From assembly GCA_019694835.1 (NCBI GenBank), contig JAIBBE010000044.1, positions 1-48,384 on the forward strand: a DNA stretch of 48,384 nt, in the 5' to 3' direction. This stretch comes from Fimbriimonadaceae bacterium (GTDB taxonomy: Bacteria; Armatimonadota; Fimbriimonadia; Fimbriimonadales; Fimbriimonadaceae). The notes below the pieces were generated by a model. That model saw only the letters and a list, made by a program, of their open reading frames with translations. It searched no databases and was not told where the DNA came from. Position numbers and translations under genes: made by a program. Positions 1 to 8,241 of the stretch are shown here, one piece after another. Position 1 is the first letter of the stretch, and the number at the start of each line of letters is the position of its first letter.

Positions 1-67
1 ATTGTGCACCCCGGCGCTGCCAACTGCGGAAGGCTGTCGGCATCTTGACAGAACCGGGGTGCACAAT
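1..67. repeat. 14-bp perfect inverted repeat at window edge
   Basis: ATTGTGCACCCCGG at 1-14 is exactly complementary to CCGGGGTGCACAAT at 54-67, with a 39-nt spacer. The left arm starts at base 1, so the repeat may extend beyond the window. It lies just downstream of the lpxB stop (lpxB reads leftward). It could be a terminator-like hairpin or one of the dispersed palindromes common in this window. No U-tract is visible. Confidence 0.7.
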
Positions 68-96
68 TTCATCACCCCGGCCACGCGTCATCCCGC

Positions 97-1236
97 TCAC
101 CAAACGTCGGCGAGCATGGAGGCGGCGAGGGCGGCGGTTCGGGTGAGGGCGTCTCCGGGGCCGAGCAGGTCTTCGAGTTCGGCGAATGCGGCAAGTTGGG
201 AATCACGGATGATGCCGTCACGCCACAAGCCCGCAACTTCAGTCGAGATGCGCTCCGGCGTCGCGTCCCACTGAATGAGTTCGGGCACGACTTGGCGGCG
301 CAGGAGGATGTTGGGCAGGCTGATGTACTCGAACTTGGGCTTCCGAATCCGGTACTCGATCTCCATCATCTTCGAGCCGAGGTAGATGACCGTGCAGGGA
401 CATCCGCAGAGCGCGGCTTCGAGCGTTGCCGTCCCCGAACAAACGACCGCCGCACGGGCTCGCTTGAGAACGCCATACGTATCGCCGGAAGTGAAGATCG
501 CCTTGACGTCGGGGCGGGCTGTGCGCCAGGTTCGCTCCATCTCGTGGACATCGGCGGTCGGGGCGACGGCGAACTCGACGGTCTGAACCCCCGCCGGCAA
601 CGACTTCGCGATTGCGGGAACATTGAGGGCGATCTCGTGGGCGCGACTGCCGGGCAGGGCGGCCAGCCGGGTCGGATCGCGTGGCTGGTCGGGCGAGGCG
701 GCGATCATCTCCTTGAGCGGGTGGCCGAACCAATGTACGCTCGCCCCCATCTCGGCGAGGAGGTCGGCCGACCAGGGGAACGGCGTCACGATTTCGTCGG
801 TGATGTCGGGCAGGTCCGCGCCTTGCTTGTTCCGCCGCCAGCTCCCCGGCGGCATGAAGTACAGAACGCGCCAGCCCCTGGCCTTGGCGAGGCGGGCGAG
901 CTTGATGTTCGTAAACCCAAAGTCGATCGGAATAAAATGCCCCGGCGTTCCTGCACGCAGGTTCTGTCGAGCCTTCAAGTACCCGCCCAGCACACGCGGC
1001 CCGACTTTGAACGCCTCCAGAATCCCCAGCGCCCCCCAACGCGTACAGTCGGCGATCATCTCGACTCCGGTCGCCTGGAGTCGCTTTCCGCCCACGGCCT
1101 GGCCCTCGAACTGGGTGCCGCGCTCGCGCATGCGGGCCACCAACTCGGCCCCGTAGGCATCGCCCGATGCTTCTCCGACCGAGATGAAGACTCGCCGTGC
1201 TCCCTCACGGGTGGCATGGGACGCCAATCTCACCAT
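97..1236 (-). CDS. lpxB: Lipid-A-disaccharide synthase (LpxB family)
   Basis: Predicted GT19 enzyme that joins UDP-2,3-diacylglucosamine and lipid X to make the lipid A disaccharide on the inner face of the inner membrane. The N-terminus carries the family motif SVGEASGDAYGAEL (about residues 19-32). Further recognisable stretches are GWRVLYFMPPGSWRRNKQG, an acceptor-side region ending in GASVHWFGHPL, and a C-terminal CSGTATLEAALCGCP donor-binding motif. At 379 residues it is full length for the family. The start is not certain: ATG 1236 lies very close to a GGAG, and GTG 1233 gives better spacing. No other lpx gene is adjacent. Its presence argues for an LPS-bearing outer membrane. The 1009-residue ORF on the opposite strand is a shadow. 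Confidence 0.9.
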   Translation of the reverse strand: MVRLASHATREGARRVFISVGEASGDAYGAELVARMRERGTQFEGQAVGGKRLQATGVEMIADCTRWGALGILEAFKVGPRVLGGYLKARQNLRAGTPGHFIPIDFGFTNIKLARLAKARGWRVLYFMPPGSWRRNKQGADLPDITDEIVTPFPWSADLLAEMGASVHWFGHPLKEMIAASPDQPRDPTRLAALPGSRAHEIALNVPAIAKSLPAGVQTVEFAVAPTADVHEMERTWRTARPDVKAIFTSGDTYGVLKRARAAVVCSGTATLEAALCGCPCTVIYLGSKMMEIEYRIRKPKFEYISLPNILLRRQVVPELIQWDATPERISTEVAGLWRDGIIRDSQLAAFAELEDLLGPGDALTRTAALAASMLADVW

Positions 1237-1287
1237 TCTCCAATTTCCAAGGCTCCAGTCCCGTGCTCCCCCGGCACCGCGATCACA

Positions 1288-3243
1288 CTACGTCCTCGGC
1301 TTGTTGAGCACCAACTGATCGAGCTCGAGCGTGCTGTCACCCGTCACGCCCGTCGTCTCGACGAACGCATAAACCGTGCCCTCGAAGTCGATGAAGCGCG
1401 GCAGGTTCGTCAGATTGAACGTGCTCGTTGTCATCGCGCTCGGTGCCGCCTGGCTGTTGATCTGAATGAAGTTGCCATACGGGAACGACCCGCTCGACCA
1501 GTCATACAGGTAAATCCGCTCCGTCGCACCCGCGGCATTGCGATAGCGCCGACGAATCGTCAGGCTCGAACCATTCACCGCCGAGGCCGGAGTCGCCCGC
1601 ACGAGGCGGAACGTCGACTGCAGATAGATCCGTCCGTCGCCACGAGCCGTACACGTCGCGAAGATGTTGTCCGCATTGATCATCCGAAGGTAGTTGCCCT
1701 CCGTCAGGTTGGCCCCCTTCGTCCCCGCTTCCACCGCACCGTACTTCACCTGCGCTGCCGACGTGATCGCCGAGGAGAATTTGCGGATGCCATTCACGGT
1801 AACGATCAGCGTGCCCGTGCCGACCGGCAAGTTCACATCGATGTAATCGCGCGTCCGAGTCACGATCGGCACGTTCGTCGTGCCCAGCATCACCACCACG
1901 TTGTTGGGCGGCATGAACGAGCGTCCATAGATGCGCGTTGGCGGGCGAATCGCGGTCGGAGAGGCGCTGGGTTTGGCCTCCGCATTGCCCGGAGTGACGT
2001 AGCGAACCACCGCCTCCCGCACATTCGTGGCCCCCGTCTGGATCGCCAACACGGAAGCGTAAGCATTGATCAGGCCGTAGTTGCAGTATTCGCCAATGAA
2101 GTCCTGGCTGACGGGAGTCGCCCAGTCTTCGATGGCGGCTCGGACCTGCGCGTTGGTCAGGTTCTCGCGGGTGCCGAAAAGCAGCGTGGCGAGTCCGGCA
2201 ACGTGCGGACACGCCCCGCTTGTGCCGCCGAAACCGCCGGTGTAGTTGTTGCCGATCGAAGTGGTCCAGAGCGAAACGCCCGGGGCAGCGACATCAACCC
2301 AGGTTCCGTAATCCGAGAAACTTGCGCGCTGGTTGTTCGGATCGGTCGCGGCAACCGAAACCACATTCTCATAGGCGGCCGGGTAGTAGGGATAGATCGT
2401 ATTGTCGTTGCCCGCAGCGGCGATTGGGAGCACGTTTCGCCGCCAGCAGTAGTCCAGCGCGAGCCGCTCGGCATTGCTGACACGGTCGCTGAAGTAGCTC
2501 ATCGAGAGAACCTTCGCCCCGTTCGCCGCCGCATAGAAGTACGCCGGCACCAAGTACGAATCGAACAGCAGCCCGCTATTGTTCAGCGCTTTCAGACCCA
2601 TGATCCGAGCGTTGGGAGCGACGCCCGTCACCCCGATCGCATTGTCCTGAACCGCGCCCACGATCCCCGCGCAAGCAGTGCCGTGACCGTTCGTGTCCTC
2701 GATCGTCCCGTCCAAAGCGACGAAGTCGAACCCATTGATGTCGTCGATGTAGCCGTTGAGGTCGTCGTCGATCCCGTTCGCCGGAATCTCGTGGATGTTG
2801 GTCCACAAGTTGCCAATGAGGTCAGGATGGGTGACCTCGACACCGGAGTCAATGACCGCCACGACGGTCGGAATTCCGAACGTCAGGTCCCAGGCCGTGT
2901 CCGCTTTGATCGTCCGCATATGCCACTGGTTTGGCCAGAACGGATCGTTCGGGACGTAGGCCGGCTGCTTGGCATAGTCCAAATCCGCTCGAACGATTCC
3001 TGGCTTTCCCGTGAGGGCTATTTGCGCGGCTTTGACCTCGTTTTCGGGAACCTGTACGGTCACGTAATTGATCAGCGGGTGGCGAGCGATGATCTGGTAG
3101 CCCGCATTCCGAATCGAACCCTCACCCAGCGAACCCGAAATCTGGACCATAAGGCGGTTCGCGCTGCACACGTCGCCATCGACTTTGATCGGAATGGGCT
3201 CTTGGGTAGCGGCAAGCAAGGTTGAGAGAACGATCGAAAGCAT
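1288..3243 (-). CDS. Secreted subtilisin-like serine protease (S8)
   Basis: Predicted extracellular subtilase of about 651 residues. A short hydrophobic signal sequence ([14 protein letters not shown]) is followed by an inhibitor-like prodomain (about 25-100) and the S8 catalytic domain (about 100-410). The triad is visible: Asp132 in [13 protein letters not shown], His187 in NGHGTACAG and Ser342 in [12 protein letters not shown], with oxyanion Asn279 in AAAGNDN. Acidic stretches such as [18 protein letters not shown] (about 157-174) look like a calcium-binding loop. The C-terminal 240 residues resemble an IPT/Ig-like region followed by a beta-rich domain of unknown role. An ATG at 3267 would add eight residues in front of the signal peptide; 3243 is chosen because it starts the hydrophobic stretch directly. 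It is transcribed divergently from the chemotaxis receptor. Substrate unknown. Confidence 0.92.
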   Translation of the reverse strand: MLSIVLSTLLAATQEPIPIKVDGDVCSANRLMVQISGSLGEGSIRNAGYQIIARHPLINYVTVQVPENEVKAAQIALTGKPGIVRADLDYAKQPAYVPNDPFWPNQWHMRTIKADTAWDLTFGIPTVVAVIDSGVEVTHPDLIGNLWTNIHEIPANGIDDDLNGYIDDINGFDFVALDGTIEDTNGHGTACAGIVGAVQDNAIGVTGVAPNARIMGLKALNNSGLLFDSYLVPAYFYAAANGAKVLSMSYFSDRVSNAERLALDYCWRRNVLPIAAAGNDNTIYPYYPAAYENVVSVAATDPNNQRASFSDYGTWVDVAAPGVSLWTTSIGNNYTGGFGGTSGACPHVAGLATLLFGTRENLTNAQVRAAIEDWATPVSQDFIGEYCNYGLINAYASVLAIQTGATNVREAVVRYVTPGNAEAKPSASPTAIRPPTRIYGRSFMPPNNVVVMLGTTNVPIVTRTRDYIDVNLPVGTGTLIVTVNGIRKFSSAITSAAQVKYGAVEAGTKGANLTEGNYLRMINADNIFATCTARGDGRIYLQSTFRLVRATPASAVNGSSLTIRRRYRNAAGATERIYLYDWSSGSFPYGNFIQINSQAAPSAMTTSTFNLTNLPRFIDFEGTVYAFVETTGVTGDSTLELDQLVLNKPRT

Positions 3244-3366
3244 AGATGGAATGGACCTCGCCTGCAAGGATATCCGAAAAGCGTTGGCTGGCCCCTTGGT
3301 TTGCAGAAAAGCTGGCTCTCAACCGACAATTTTTGTTGGGGTCAGGATGGCCCTCATCGATTGCTC

Positions 3367-5283
3367 ATGAAGAACCTCTCCATTCGCACCAAACTCTCTT
3401 TGATCGCAGGAATGCTCGCAGTCATGACGATTGCCCTGACCTTCATGGCCCTCAACGGCCTGGGTCAAGTCAATTCGACCCTCTCCAACACGAACACCAA
3501 CAGCCAAGCGCTGCGCAATCACCTCGAAGGCGACATGATGCACGATGCCCTGCGCGGCGACGTTCTGTTCGCCATGTTCAACGCCGACACGAGCGGCGAC
3601 AAGAACCGGGATGCGGTGATGGCCGACCTGAACGAACATACAGCGAACTTCAAGGAGATGATCGCGGCGAACGAGAAGCTCGCGCTGGGAAGCAATATCG
3701 AATCCCAGCTCCGCGAAGCCAAGCCCGCCTTGGATGCCTACATTGCGTCGGCTAACCAAATGGTCAGCCTGGCGTTTCAGGACAACAAAGCGGCGAAGGC
3801 CCAGTTCCCAGCGTTCATGGAGAAGTTCTCTGAGCTCGAAGAGAAGCTTGGCAGTCTGAGCGACCTCATCGTCGCCGCCAATGACCAAGCGACGAAGGCA
3901 AGCCATGGCGTTGCCGCGAAGGCTCGCAATACGATGGTCATCTTTGCCGTGATCGCGTTCTGTGCGATTCTCGCCTTCACCATGTCGATCTCGAAGGGCA
4001 TCACTTCGGGGATCAAGTCGGTCCAAGAGGCACTCGGTGCACTGGCCGATGGCGATCTGACGGCGAGGGCCACCGTGTCGTCACGCGACGAATTGGGGCA
4101 AATGGCCGAGAGTTTCAATTCCAGCAGTCAAGCCTTGTCGGAAGTGGTGCACAAGGCCACCTCGATGGCGCGGACCGTTGCAGGCCTCTCCGATGACTTC
4201 CAGCGAGCCGCAATTCGCACGGCAGAGGATGCCGAGACGACGAGTCGCCTTCTCGGCAACGTTTCATCCAACGTGAGCGCTGAGTTCACCGAGATTCAGA
4301 AGATGGACGAATCCATTCAGCAGATGACGTTGGCTTCCTCCGAAGTCGCGGCATCGGCGGAGCAAACGGCGCGATCAGCCACCAACGGCTGCGAACAGAT
4401 CCAAGCCGTCACCGAATCGGCGCGGCAGGTCGAGCAGCGAGTCACGGCGGTGGACAAGAGCGCAATGGAAGCCACTGAACTGGGTAAAGACAGCACCGAG
4501 GCCCTCCATTCCGCCCAAGAAGCGATGGCTACCATCCGCGAAGAAACCGCGCGGGTTGGCGAGGAAGTGAAGGAACTCGCGAAAATGTCGAGCCAAGTCG
4601 GCGAAATCGTCCGTGCCATTCAGGAGATCGCCGAGCAGACGAACCTGCTCGCTCTCAATGCCGCCATCGAAGCGGCAAGGGCTGGGGAGCATGGACGGGG
4701 CTTTGCCGTCGTCGCCGACGAAGTGCGCAAGCTCGCCGAGCGCAGCGCGGCATCCACCACCGAAATCCAGACCATCATCGACCAGACCCAGCAGCGGACA
4801 GCCTCGGTGACCAAGGTCATCGAGCGAGCAGGAGAGGCGGTGGATGAGGGGGCCAAGCTCTCTGATGGCGCATTCGCCAGCGTGAGCAAGATCATCGAGT
4901 CGATCGGCGAAATCGCGACTCAGGCCAGCGCCGCCGCAGAGGCCTCAGAGACGATCCGGACGATGGTCGATGCGACCTTTGGCGAGATTCAGGCCATCGC
5001 GGCCGTCGCCGAGGAAAGTAGCGCCTGCAGCGAGGAAATGGCGGCCAGCGCGGCCGAGGTTCGGCATATCACCGAACAGATCCTTCGGTTCAGCCAACAG
5101 AACACCTCAGCCGCCAGCGAAGCCTCGTCGGTAACCCAGGAGCAGACCTCGCGCATGATCGAACTCCGCGAAGGCGCGCAGCAGCTTGATGCGGCGGCGA
5201 ATGAGCTTCGTTCGCTTCTGGCCCGCTTCCGGATTTCGGGCTCGACAGATCGGTCGGAGTCTGTTTTGAGACTGGCGGCCTAG
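3367..5283 (+). CDS. Methyl-accepting chemotaxis protein
   Basis: Transmembrane chemoreceptor of 638 residues. TM1 is at about 10-30, a helical ligand-binding region follows (about 31-185, four-helix-bundle-like), TM2 is at about 188-208 ([19 protein letters not shown]), then HAMP (about 209-262), and a long cytoplasmic coiled coil. The signalling hairpin tip is unmistakable at about 418-460, including [21 protein letters not shown] and [18 protein letters not shown]. Such receptors control CheA through CheW. No che or flagellar gene is adjacent, so it is an orphan receptor and its ligand cannot be inferred. The ATG at 3367 is chosen because [12 protein letters not shown] is a typical MCP N-terminus; the longer frame from 3301 lacks support. 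A strong hairpin follows the stop. Confidence 0.95.
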   Translation: MKNLSIRTKLSLIAGMLAVMTIALTFMALNGLGQVNSTLSNTNTNSQALRNHLEGDMMHDALRGDVLFAMFNADTSGDKNRDAVMADLNEHTANFKEMIAANEKLALGSNIESQLREAKPALDAYIASANQMVSLAFQDNKAAKAQFPAFMEKFSELEEKLGSLSDLIVAANDQATKASHGVAAKARNTMVIFAVIAFCAILAFTMSISKGITSGIKSVQEALGALADGDLTARATVSSRDELGQMAESFNSSSQALSEVVHKATSMARTVAGLSDDFQRAAIRTAEDAETTSRLLGNVSSNVSAEFTEIQKMDESIQQMTLASSEVAASAEQTARSATNGCEQIQAVTESARQVEQRVTAVDKSAMEATELGKDSTEALHSAQEAMATIREETARVGEEVKELAKMSSQVGEIVRAIQEIAEQTNLLALNAAIEAARAGEHGRGFAVVADEVRKLAERSAASTTEIQTIIDQTQQRTASVTKVIERAGEAVDEGAKLSDGAFASVSKIIESIGEIATQASAAAEASETIRTMVDATFGEIQAIAAVAEESSACSEEMAASAAEVRHITEQILRFSQQNTSAASEASSVTQEQTSRMIELREGAQQLDAAANELRSLLARFRISGSTDRSESVLRLAA

Positions 5284-5309
5284 CCCCGTCTCCCGGTATC
5301 GCGTGAGCA

Positions 5310-5335
5310 GCCCACCCGAATGATTTCGGGTGGGC
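5310..5335 (+). terminator. Hairpin downstream of chemoreceptor gene
   Basis: GCCCACCCGAA (5310-5320) pairs perfectly with TTCGGGTGGGC (5325-5335) around a TGAT tetraloop, giving an 11-bp stem 27 nt after the stop codon. The 3' flank (CGCATTAAGATTTTC) has only a weak T-rich stretch, so it is either a rho-independent terminator or a transcript-stabilising hairpin. Confidence 0.75.
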
Positions 5336-5409
5336 GCATTAAGATTTTCACCAGACAAAGTGCAGATTCGCCGCATTTTGTGATAGGATAAATCTATGCT
5401 TCGAAACGT

Positions 5410-5420
5410 CCCCCCCCCCC
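5410..5420 (+). repeat. Homopolymeric C11 tract
   Basis: An uninterrupted run of 11 C lies 36 nt upstream of the ATG at 5456, in the only plausible promoter/leader region of the three-gene module. Tracts of this length are prone to slippage. It may vary in length between cells, or it may be a sequencing-sensitive site. Confidence 0.9.
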
Positions 5421-5455
5421 AAATCTAAGCCTCACCAGAGCGCGGAGCGGCGGCG

Positions 5456-6313
5456 ATGAATAGCCGGAACCTCATCGTCAACAGCCGGAAACTCGGAACC
5501 GGAATTCAGCCGATTGGAATGCAGACACTTCCAGACCGCCTCAGAGATACGCGAAATGCGGAGTGGGAGAAGCTCTTCGGCGAGGGGTCGGACTTCTATG
5601 TTAGGGTTCCGCTCTCGGGGTGCGCAGCGGACGAATATCTCTGCTCTTCATCACAGGCGTGGGGGGCATCGAGGCAAAATTTAGCCACGACTGGCACTCC
5701 CCCACAACCTGTCCTGCTGACCATCAACCAAACAGTGCTCCCATCGCCACCACGAGAAGAATACTGGCAACGATGGACCTTCCCGCATGACTTCGAATGC
5801 TACGGCCTTACGATTCCACTTGTCTCCTACACGTCAGGTGAAGACAGAGCGATCCGGATGAAGTTCGGGCTCTTCGAGATGTTCCCGCATACGAATACGA
5901 CCCAAGCCTGGCGTCTTGTTGATCGAGCGAAGTTCCTGATTGACTACGAGCCGCCTTCTGGCGAGTATCGCAAGCTCCTCGTTCCGCCTGATCCTGCCAA
6001 TGCCGGTTCGATTCGCATTCCCGCGGGACTCTACTACCTTGCCATCTATCCGGGCGCATTGCTAACCGCCAAGTTCTTCTCGCGCTATCCGCGTGACTAT
6101 CAGTTTGATGCAGCCAATCTTTGGCGCGCGGATCGCCTCTACACGAACAGTGCGGCCAATTGGGCCAGCTACAACTTCGCTGACGTCGTCTTTGATAACG
6201 ACGGCGGTGCCCCACCGGTGCTCTCCGGTATGACCGGACCGCCCGCCGACGACAGCACATCCCTCGCTTATCACCGCATCGACTTCGGCTTCTACGGCCG
6301 TTTTATTGCCTAA
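5456..6313 (+). CDS. Hypothetical protein, first gene of three-gene module
   Basis: A 285-residue protein that I do not recognise. It has no signal peptide or membrane segment. It is rich in aromatic residues and proline, with beta-type segments such as WTFPHDFECYGLTIPLVSY and IPAGLYYLAIYPGALLTAKFF. The C-terminal part reads like a structural or carbohydrate-associated beta domain. The N-terminal MNSRNLIVNSRKLGTG has repeated NSR units. It ends 11 nt before the next gene, which begins a PEP-CTERM protein, and a glycosidase-like protein follows, so it is probably co-transcribed with them. A C11 tract precedes it. Base composition is slightly less GC-rich than the flanking genes. It could be a surface-structure component or a remnant of acquired DNA; no function is claimed. 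Confidence 0.75.
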   Translation: MNSRNLIVNSRKLGTGIQPIGMQTLPDRLRDTRNAEWEKLFGEGSDFYVRVPLSGCAADEYLCSSSQAWGASRQNLATTGTPPQPVLLTINQTVLPSPPREEYWQRWTFPHDFECYGLTIPLVSYTSGEDRAIRMKFGLFEMFPHTNTTQAWRLVDRAKFLIDYEPPSGEYRKLLVPPDPANAGSIRIPAGLYYLAIYPGALLTAKFFSRYPRDYQFDAANLWRADRLYTNSAANWASYNFADVVFDNDGGAPPVLSGMTGPPADDSTSLAYHRIDFGFYGRFIA

Positions 6314-6324
6314 AAGGAAAGACT

Positions 6325-7104
6325 ATGAAACGATTCACGATTCCCTTCGCCATTGCCGCAATGTCCACTGTTGCAAGTTCCCAGCAGTTTGGAGGTGCGG
6401 TGCGCTTCTACTTCTCGACGCCAGGCGGTGACAACACGCGGATCTCGCAAGACGCAGTCACGAGCGCAAACTGGACGGCGGAGTACGATATTGTATTCGA
6501 AAATGTCAGCGGACACGACATTACGTTCAACGGTGCGTTCGCGATGATCGGTTTCGGTAAGTCAACAGACTTTGGTGAAATCGCGACCCCAGTTACTGGG
6601 ACGGATACGATCAGAGAGCGATTCGCCTTCACCGGGAACCAATCCTTTGCGAGCAATCCTAACATCACATGGGTAGCACCTTGGGTTTCGGATTTTTCGG
6701 CCCGTACGCGGATGTATGGTGGATACGCCGAACCGCTTTCGGGGCCTGTTCGGCCCTGGGGTCTATATGCGACGGCATCCAATAGCGCTGGCTTCACGAA
6801 GACGATCCGCGCTGGCGAGGTGCTCCCCTTCTTCCGAATTGCGCTCCGGGACAACGGGCTGTTTGAAGGACAAGGTGTGAATTCTGTGCACCTTTACAAT
6901 TACCCCGTTTTTCCATTTCAGGCGTCAGGGTCTACATCGCTTCGTCTGACCACGACCTCTACGAGCTTCTCTTTTTTTGATAACCAAGACTACTTTGAGA
7001 ACTCCAAGCTCGTGCTGGCTGCTCCAGAACCGGCTTCTAGCGCCGTGTTAGCACTTTTGACGCTCTTCGTTGCACTTCGTAAGCGCGGAGGAGCCCGTGG
7101 CTGA
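6325..7104 (+). CDS. PEP-CTERM sorting-signal protein
   Basis: A 259-residue secreted protein. The N-terminus MKRFTIPFAIAAMSTVASSQ is a signal peptide. The C-terminus has the exosortase tripartite signal: PEP motif (APEPAS), a hydrophobic helix (SAVLALLTLFVALR) and a basic tail (KRGGARG). Proteins of this class are exported, cut at PEP by exosortase and linked to the surface or exopolysaccharide. The body is beta-rich and aromatic, of unknown fold. An AAGGAAAGA ribosome site lies just before the ATG. Its last codons overlap the ribosome site and start of the next gene. No exosortase gene is in the window. Confidence 0.85.
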   Translation: MKRFTIPFAIAAMSTVASSQQFGGAVRFYFSTPGGDNTRISQDAVTSANWTAEYDIVFENVSGHDITFNGAFAMIGFGKSTDFGEIATPVTGTDTIRERFAFTGNQSFASNPNITWVAPWVSDFSARTRMYGGYAEPLSGPVRPWGLYATASNSAGFTKTIRAGEVLPFFRIALRDNGLFEGQGVNSVHLYNYPVFPFQASGSTSLRLTTTSTSFSFFDNQDYFENSKLVLAAPEPASSAVLALLTLFVALRKRGGARG

Positions 7105-8239
7105 GCGCGGAATCGGTGTCCTTGCTTGCCAACCAAATGTTGACGAAGGTGATTTACTGCGAAAGGATCTTAGCTTTCAGGTCGCCAAGTTTTCGGGGTT
7201 TGACTGGGTCCGATTCAATCCCGACATCAACTACCTCGGTGGGGAGGGGCCGAATGTTACGGTTGACGAAGAACGCTGGCAGTTTCTTGACTGGCACGTA
7301 GAGCGCTGCCGTCGCAACGGCCACCAGATCTTGCTGACGCTTGCCATTCCACCGAGCGGAAATGGCTGGGATTCCACATTTGAGGGAGGTGAATTCACTT
7401 GGTCTTCTACGGATCAAGCAGCAGTCATCGTGCTCTATCGCCAGATCATTAGCCGCATCCTAACCCAAAATAGCTGGCCCGCAGACCGCCTGCGCGTCGA
7501 GATTGCCAATGAAGCCAGTCGCCCGCGGTACGGTGGCGATCCTGGCAATCCGGGCCAAATCCAGGTCCCATATGTATTTTCCCTCGGTGCTATCCTCCTT
7601 GCGCTGAAGGACTACTTCCCACAGGTGAAGTTCCTCTCTCATGCGATGTCGTTCCCCATTTTCACCGACGACATGGCAAACCCTTGGAAAACCGAGATCG
7701 GTTGGCTGTTTTACGCCCAAACCGACGTTCCTGATGTTCTCCGATACGCCGACATCGTAAACGTCCATCTCTACTATGACCGAATCAAGTATCGCTCCAT
7801 CCTGACCTGGGACGAGTACCGCGAGAGAATACTGAAACTCTTCGACGACTTCTTGGCCGAGTGGGAGTCGCGTGGCGTCTACGGCACAACGGTTCTGCAA
7901 AAGCCGATCTGGATCACCGAACATGGCACATGCTTCAATTCCGCCGGTATGAATCAGTCACTTTGGCCATGGGCGAACGAAGACGAAGTGGGCCTTTATC
8001 GAATTGCGGCCCTTGACGGACTTTGCCAACATCCGAGAGCGGACGCGGTTTTCTTATACAACGCGATGAACGAACTTGAAGAGGAAGATGCGCGCGATGG
8101 GGCGAACTTTGGCTTGTTGCGCTTTGACGGCACTTACACGACAAGCTATCTCCTCGCCGCGAACGCGAACGGTATCACCGACCCCCAAATCCCAGCCGGT
8201 TCTGCCCCCGCTGCAGATTTGGCGATTTCGGGTTACTAA
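7097..8239 (+). CDS. Clan GH-A-like glycoside hydrolase without signal peptide
   Basis: A predicted TIM-barrel glycosidase of 380 residues. Clan GH-A signatures are visible: Glu139 in RVEIANEASRP as acid/base and Glu275 in WITEHGTCF as nucleophile, with VRFNPDINY near the first strands and VNVHLYYDR between. The family (GH5/GH39-like) cannot be fixed by eye. GTG 7097 is chosen as start because GCGGAGGAG lies 4-12 nt upstream and places it eight nt inside the preceding gene, a typical coupled start. The ATG at 7070 would lack a ribosome site. No signal peptide is seen even though its partner is a surface protein, so it may act in the cytoplasm or leave by another route. It converges on the next gene with only two bases between stop codons. 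Confidence 0.8.
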   Translation: MAERGIGVLACQPNVDEGDLLRKDLSFQVAKFSGFDWVRFNPDINYLGGEGPNVTVDEERWQFLDWHVERCRRNGHQILLTLAIPPSGNGWDSTFEGGEFTWSSTDQAAVIVLYRQIISRILTQNSWPADRLRVEIANEASRPRYGGDPGNPGQIQVPYVFSLGAILLALKDYFPQVKFLSHAMSFPIFTDDMANPWKTEIGWLFYAQTDVPDVLRYADIVNVHLYYDRIKYRSILTWDEYRERILKLFDDFLAEWESRGVYGTTVLQKPIWITEHGTCFNSAGMNQSLWPWANEDEVGLYRIAALDGLCQHPRADAVFLYNAMNELEEEDARDGANFGLLRFDGTYTTSYLLAANANGITDPQIPAGSAPAADLAISGY

Positions 8240-8241
8240 GC

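Noticed and set aside
196..3225. 1009-residue plus-strand ORF across lpxB and the protease
   Set aside because: It is antisense to two well-supported genes, is rich in Arg, His and Asp without any domain, and is explained by the codon pattern of GC-rich genes.
5456..8239. Prophage remnant as origin of the three-gene module
   Set aside because: No integrase, terminase, capsid or other phage gene is seen and the second protein has a surface-sorting signal; only slight composition difference remains.
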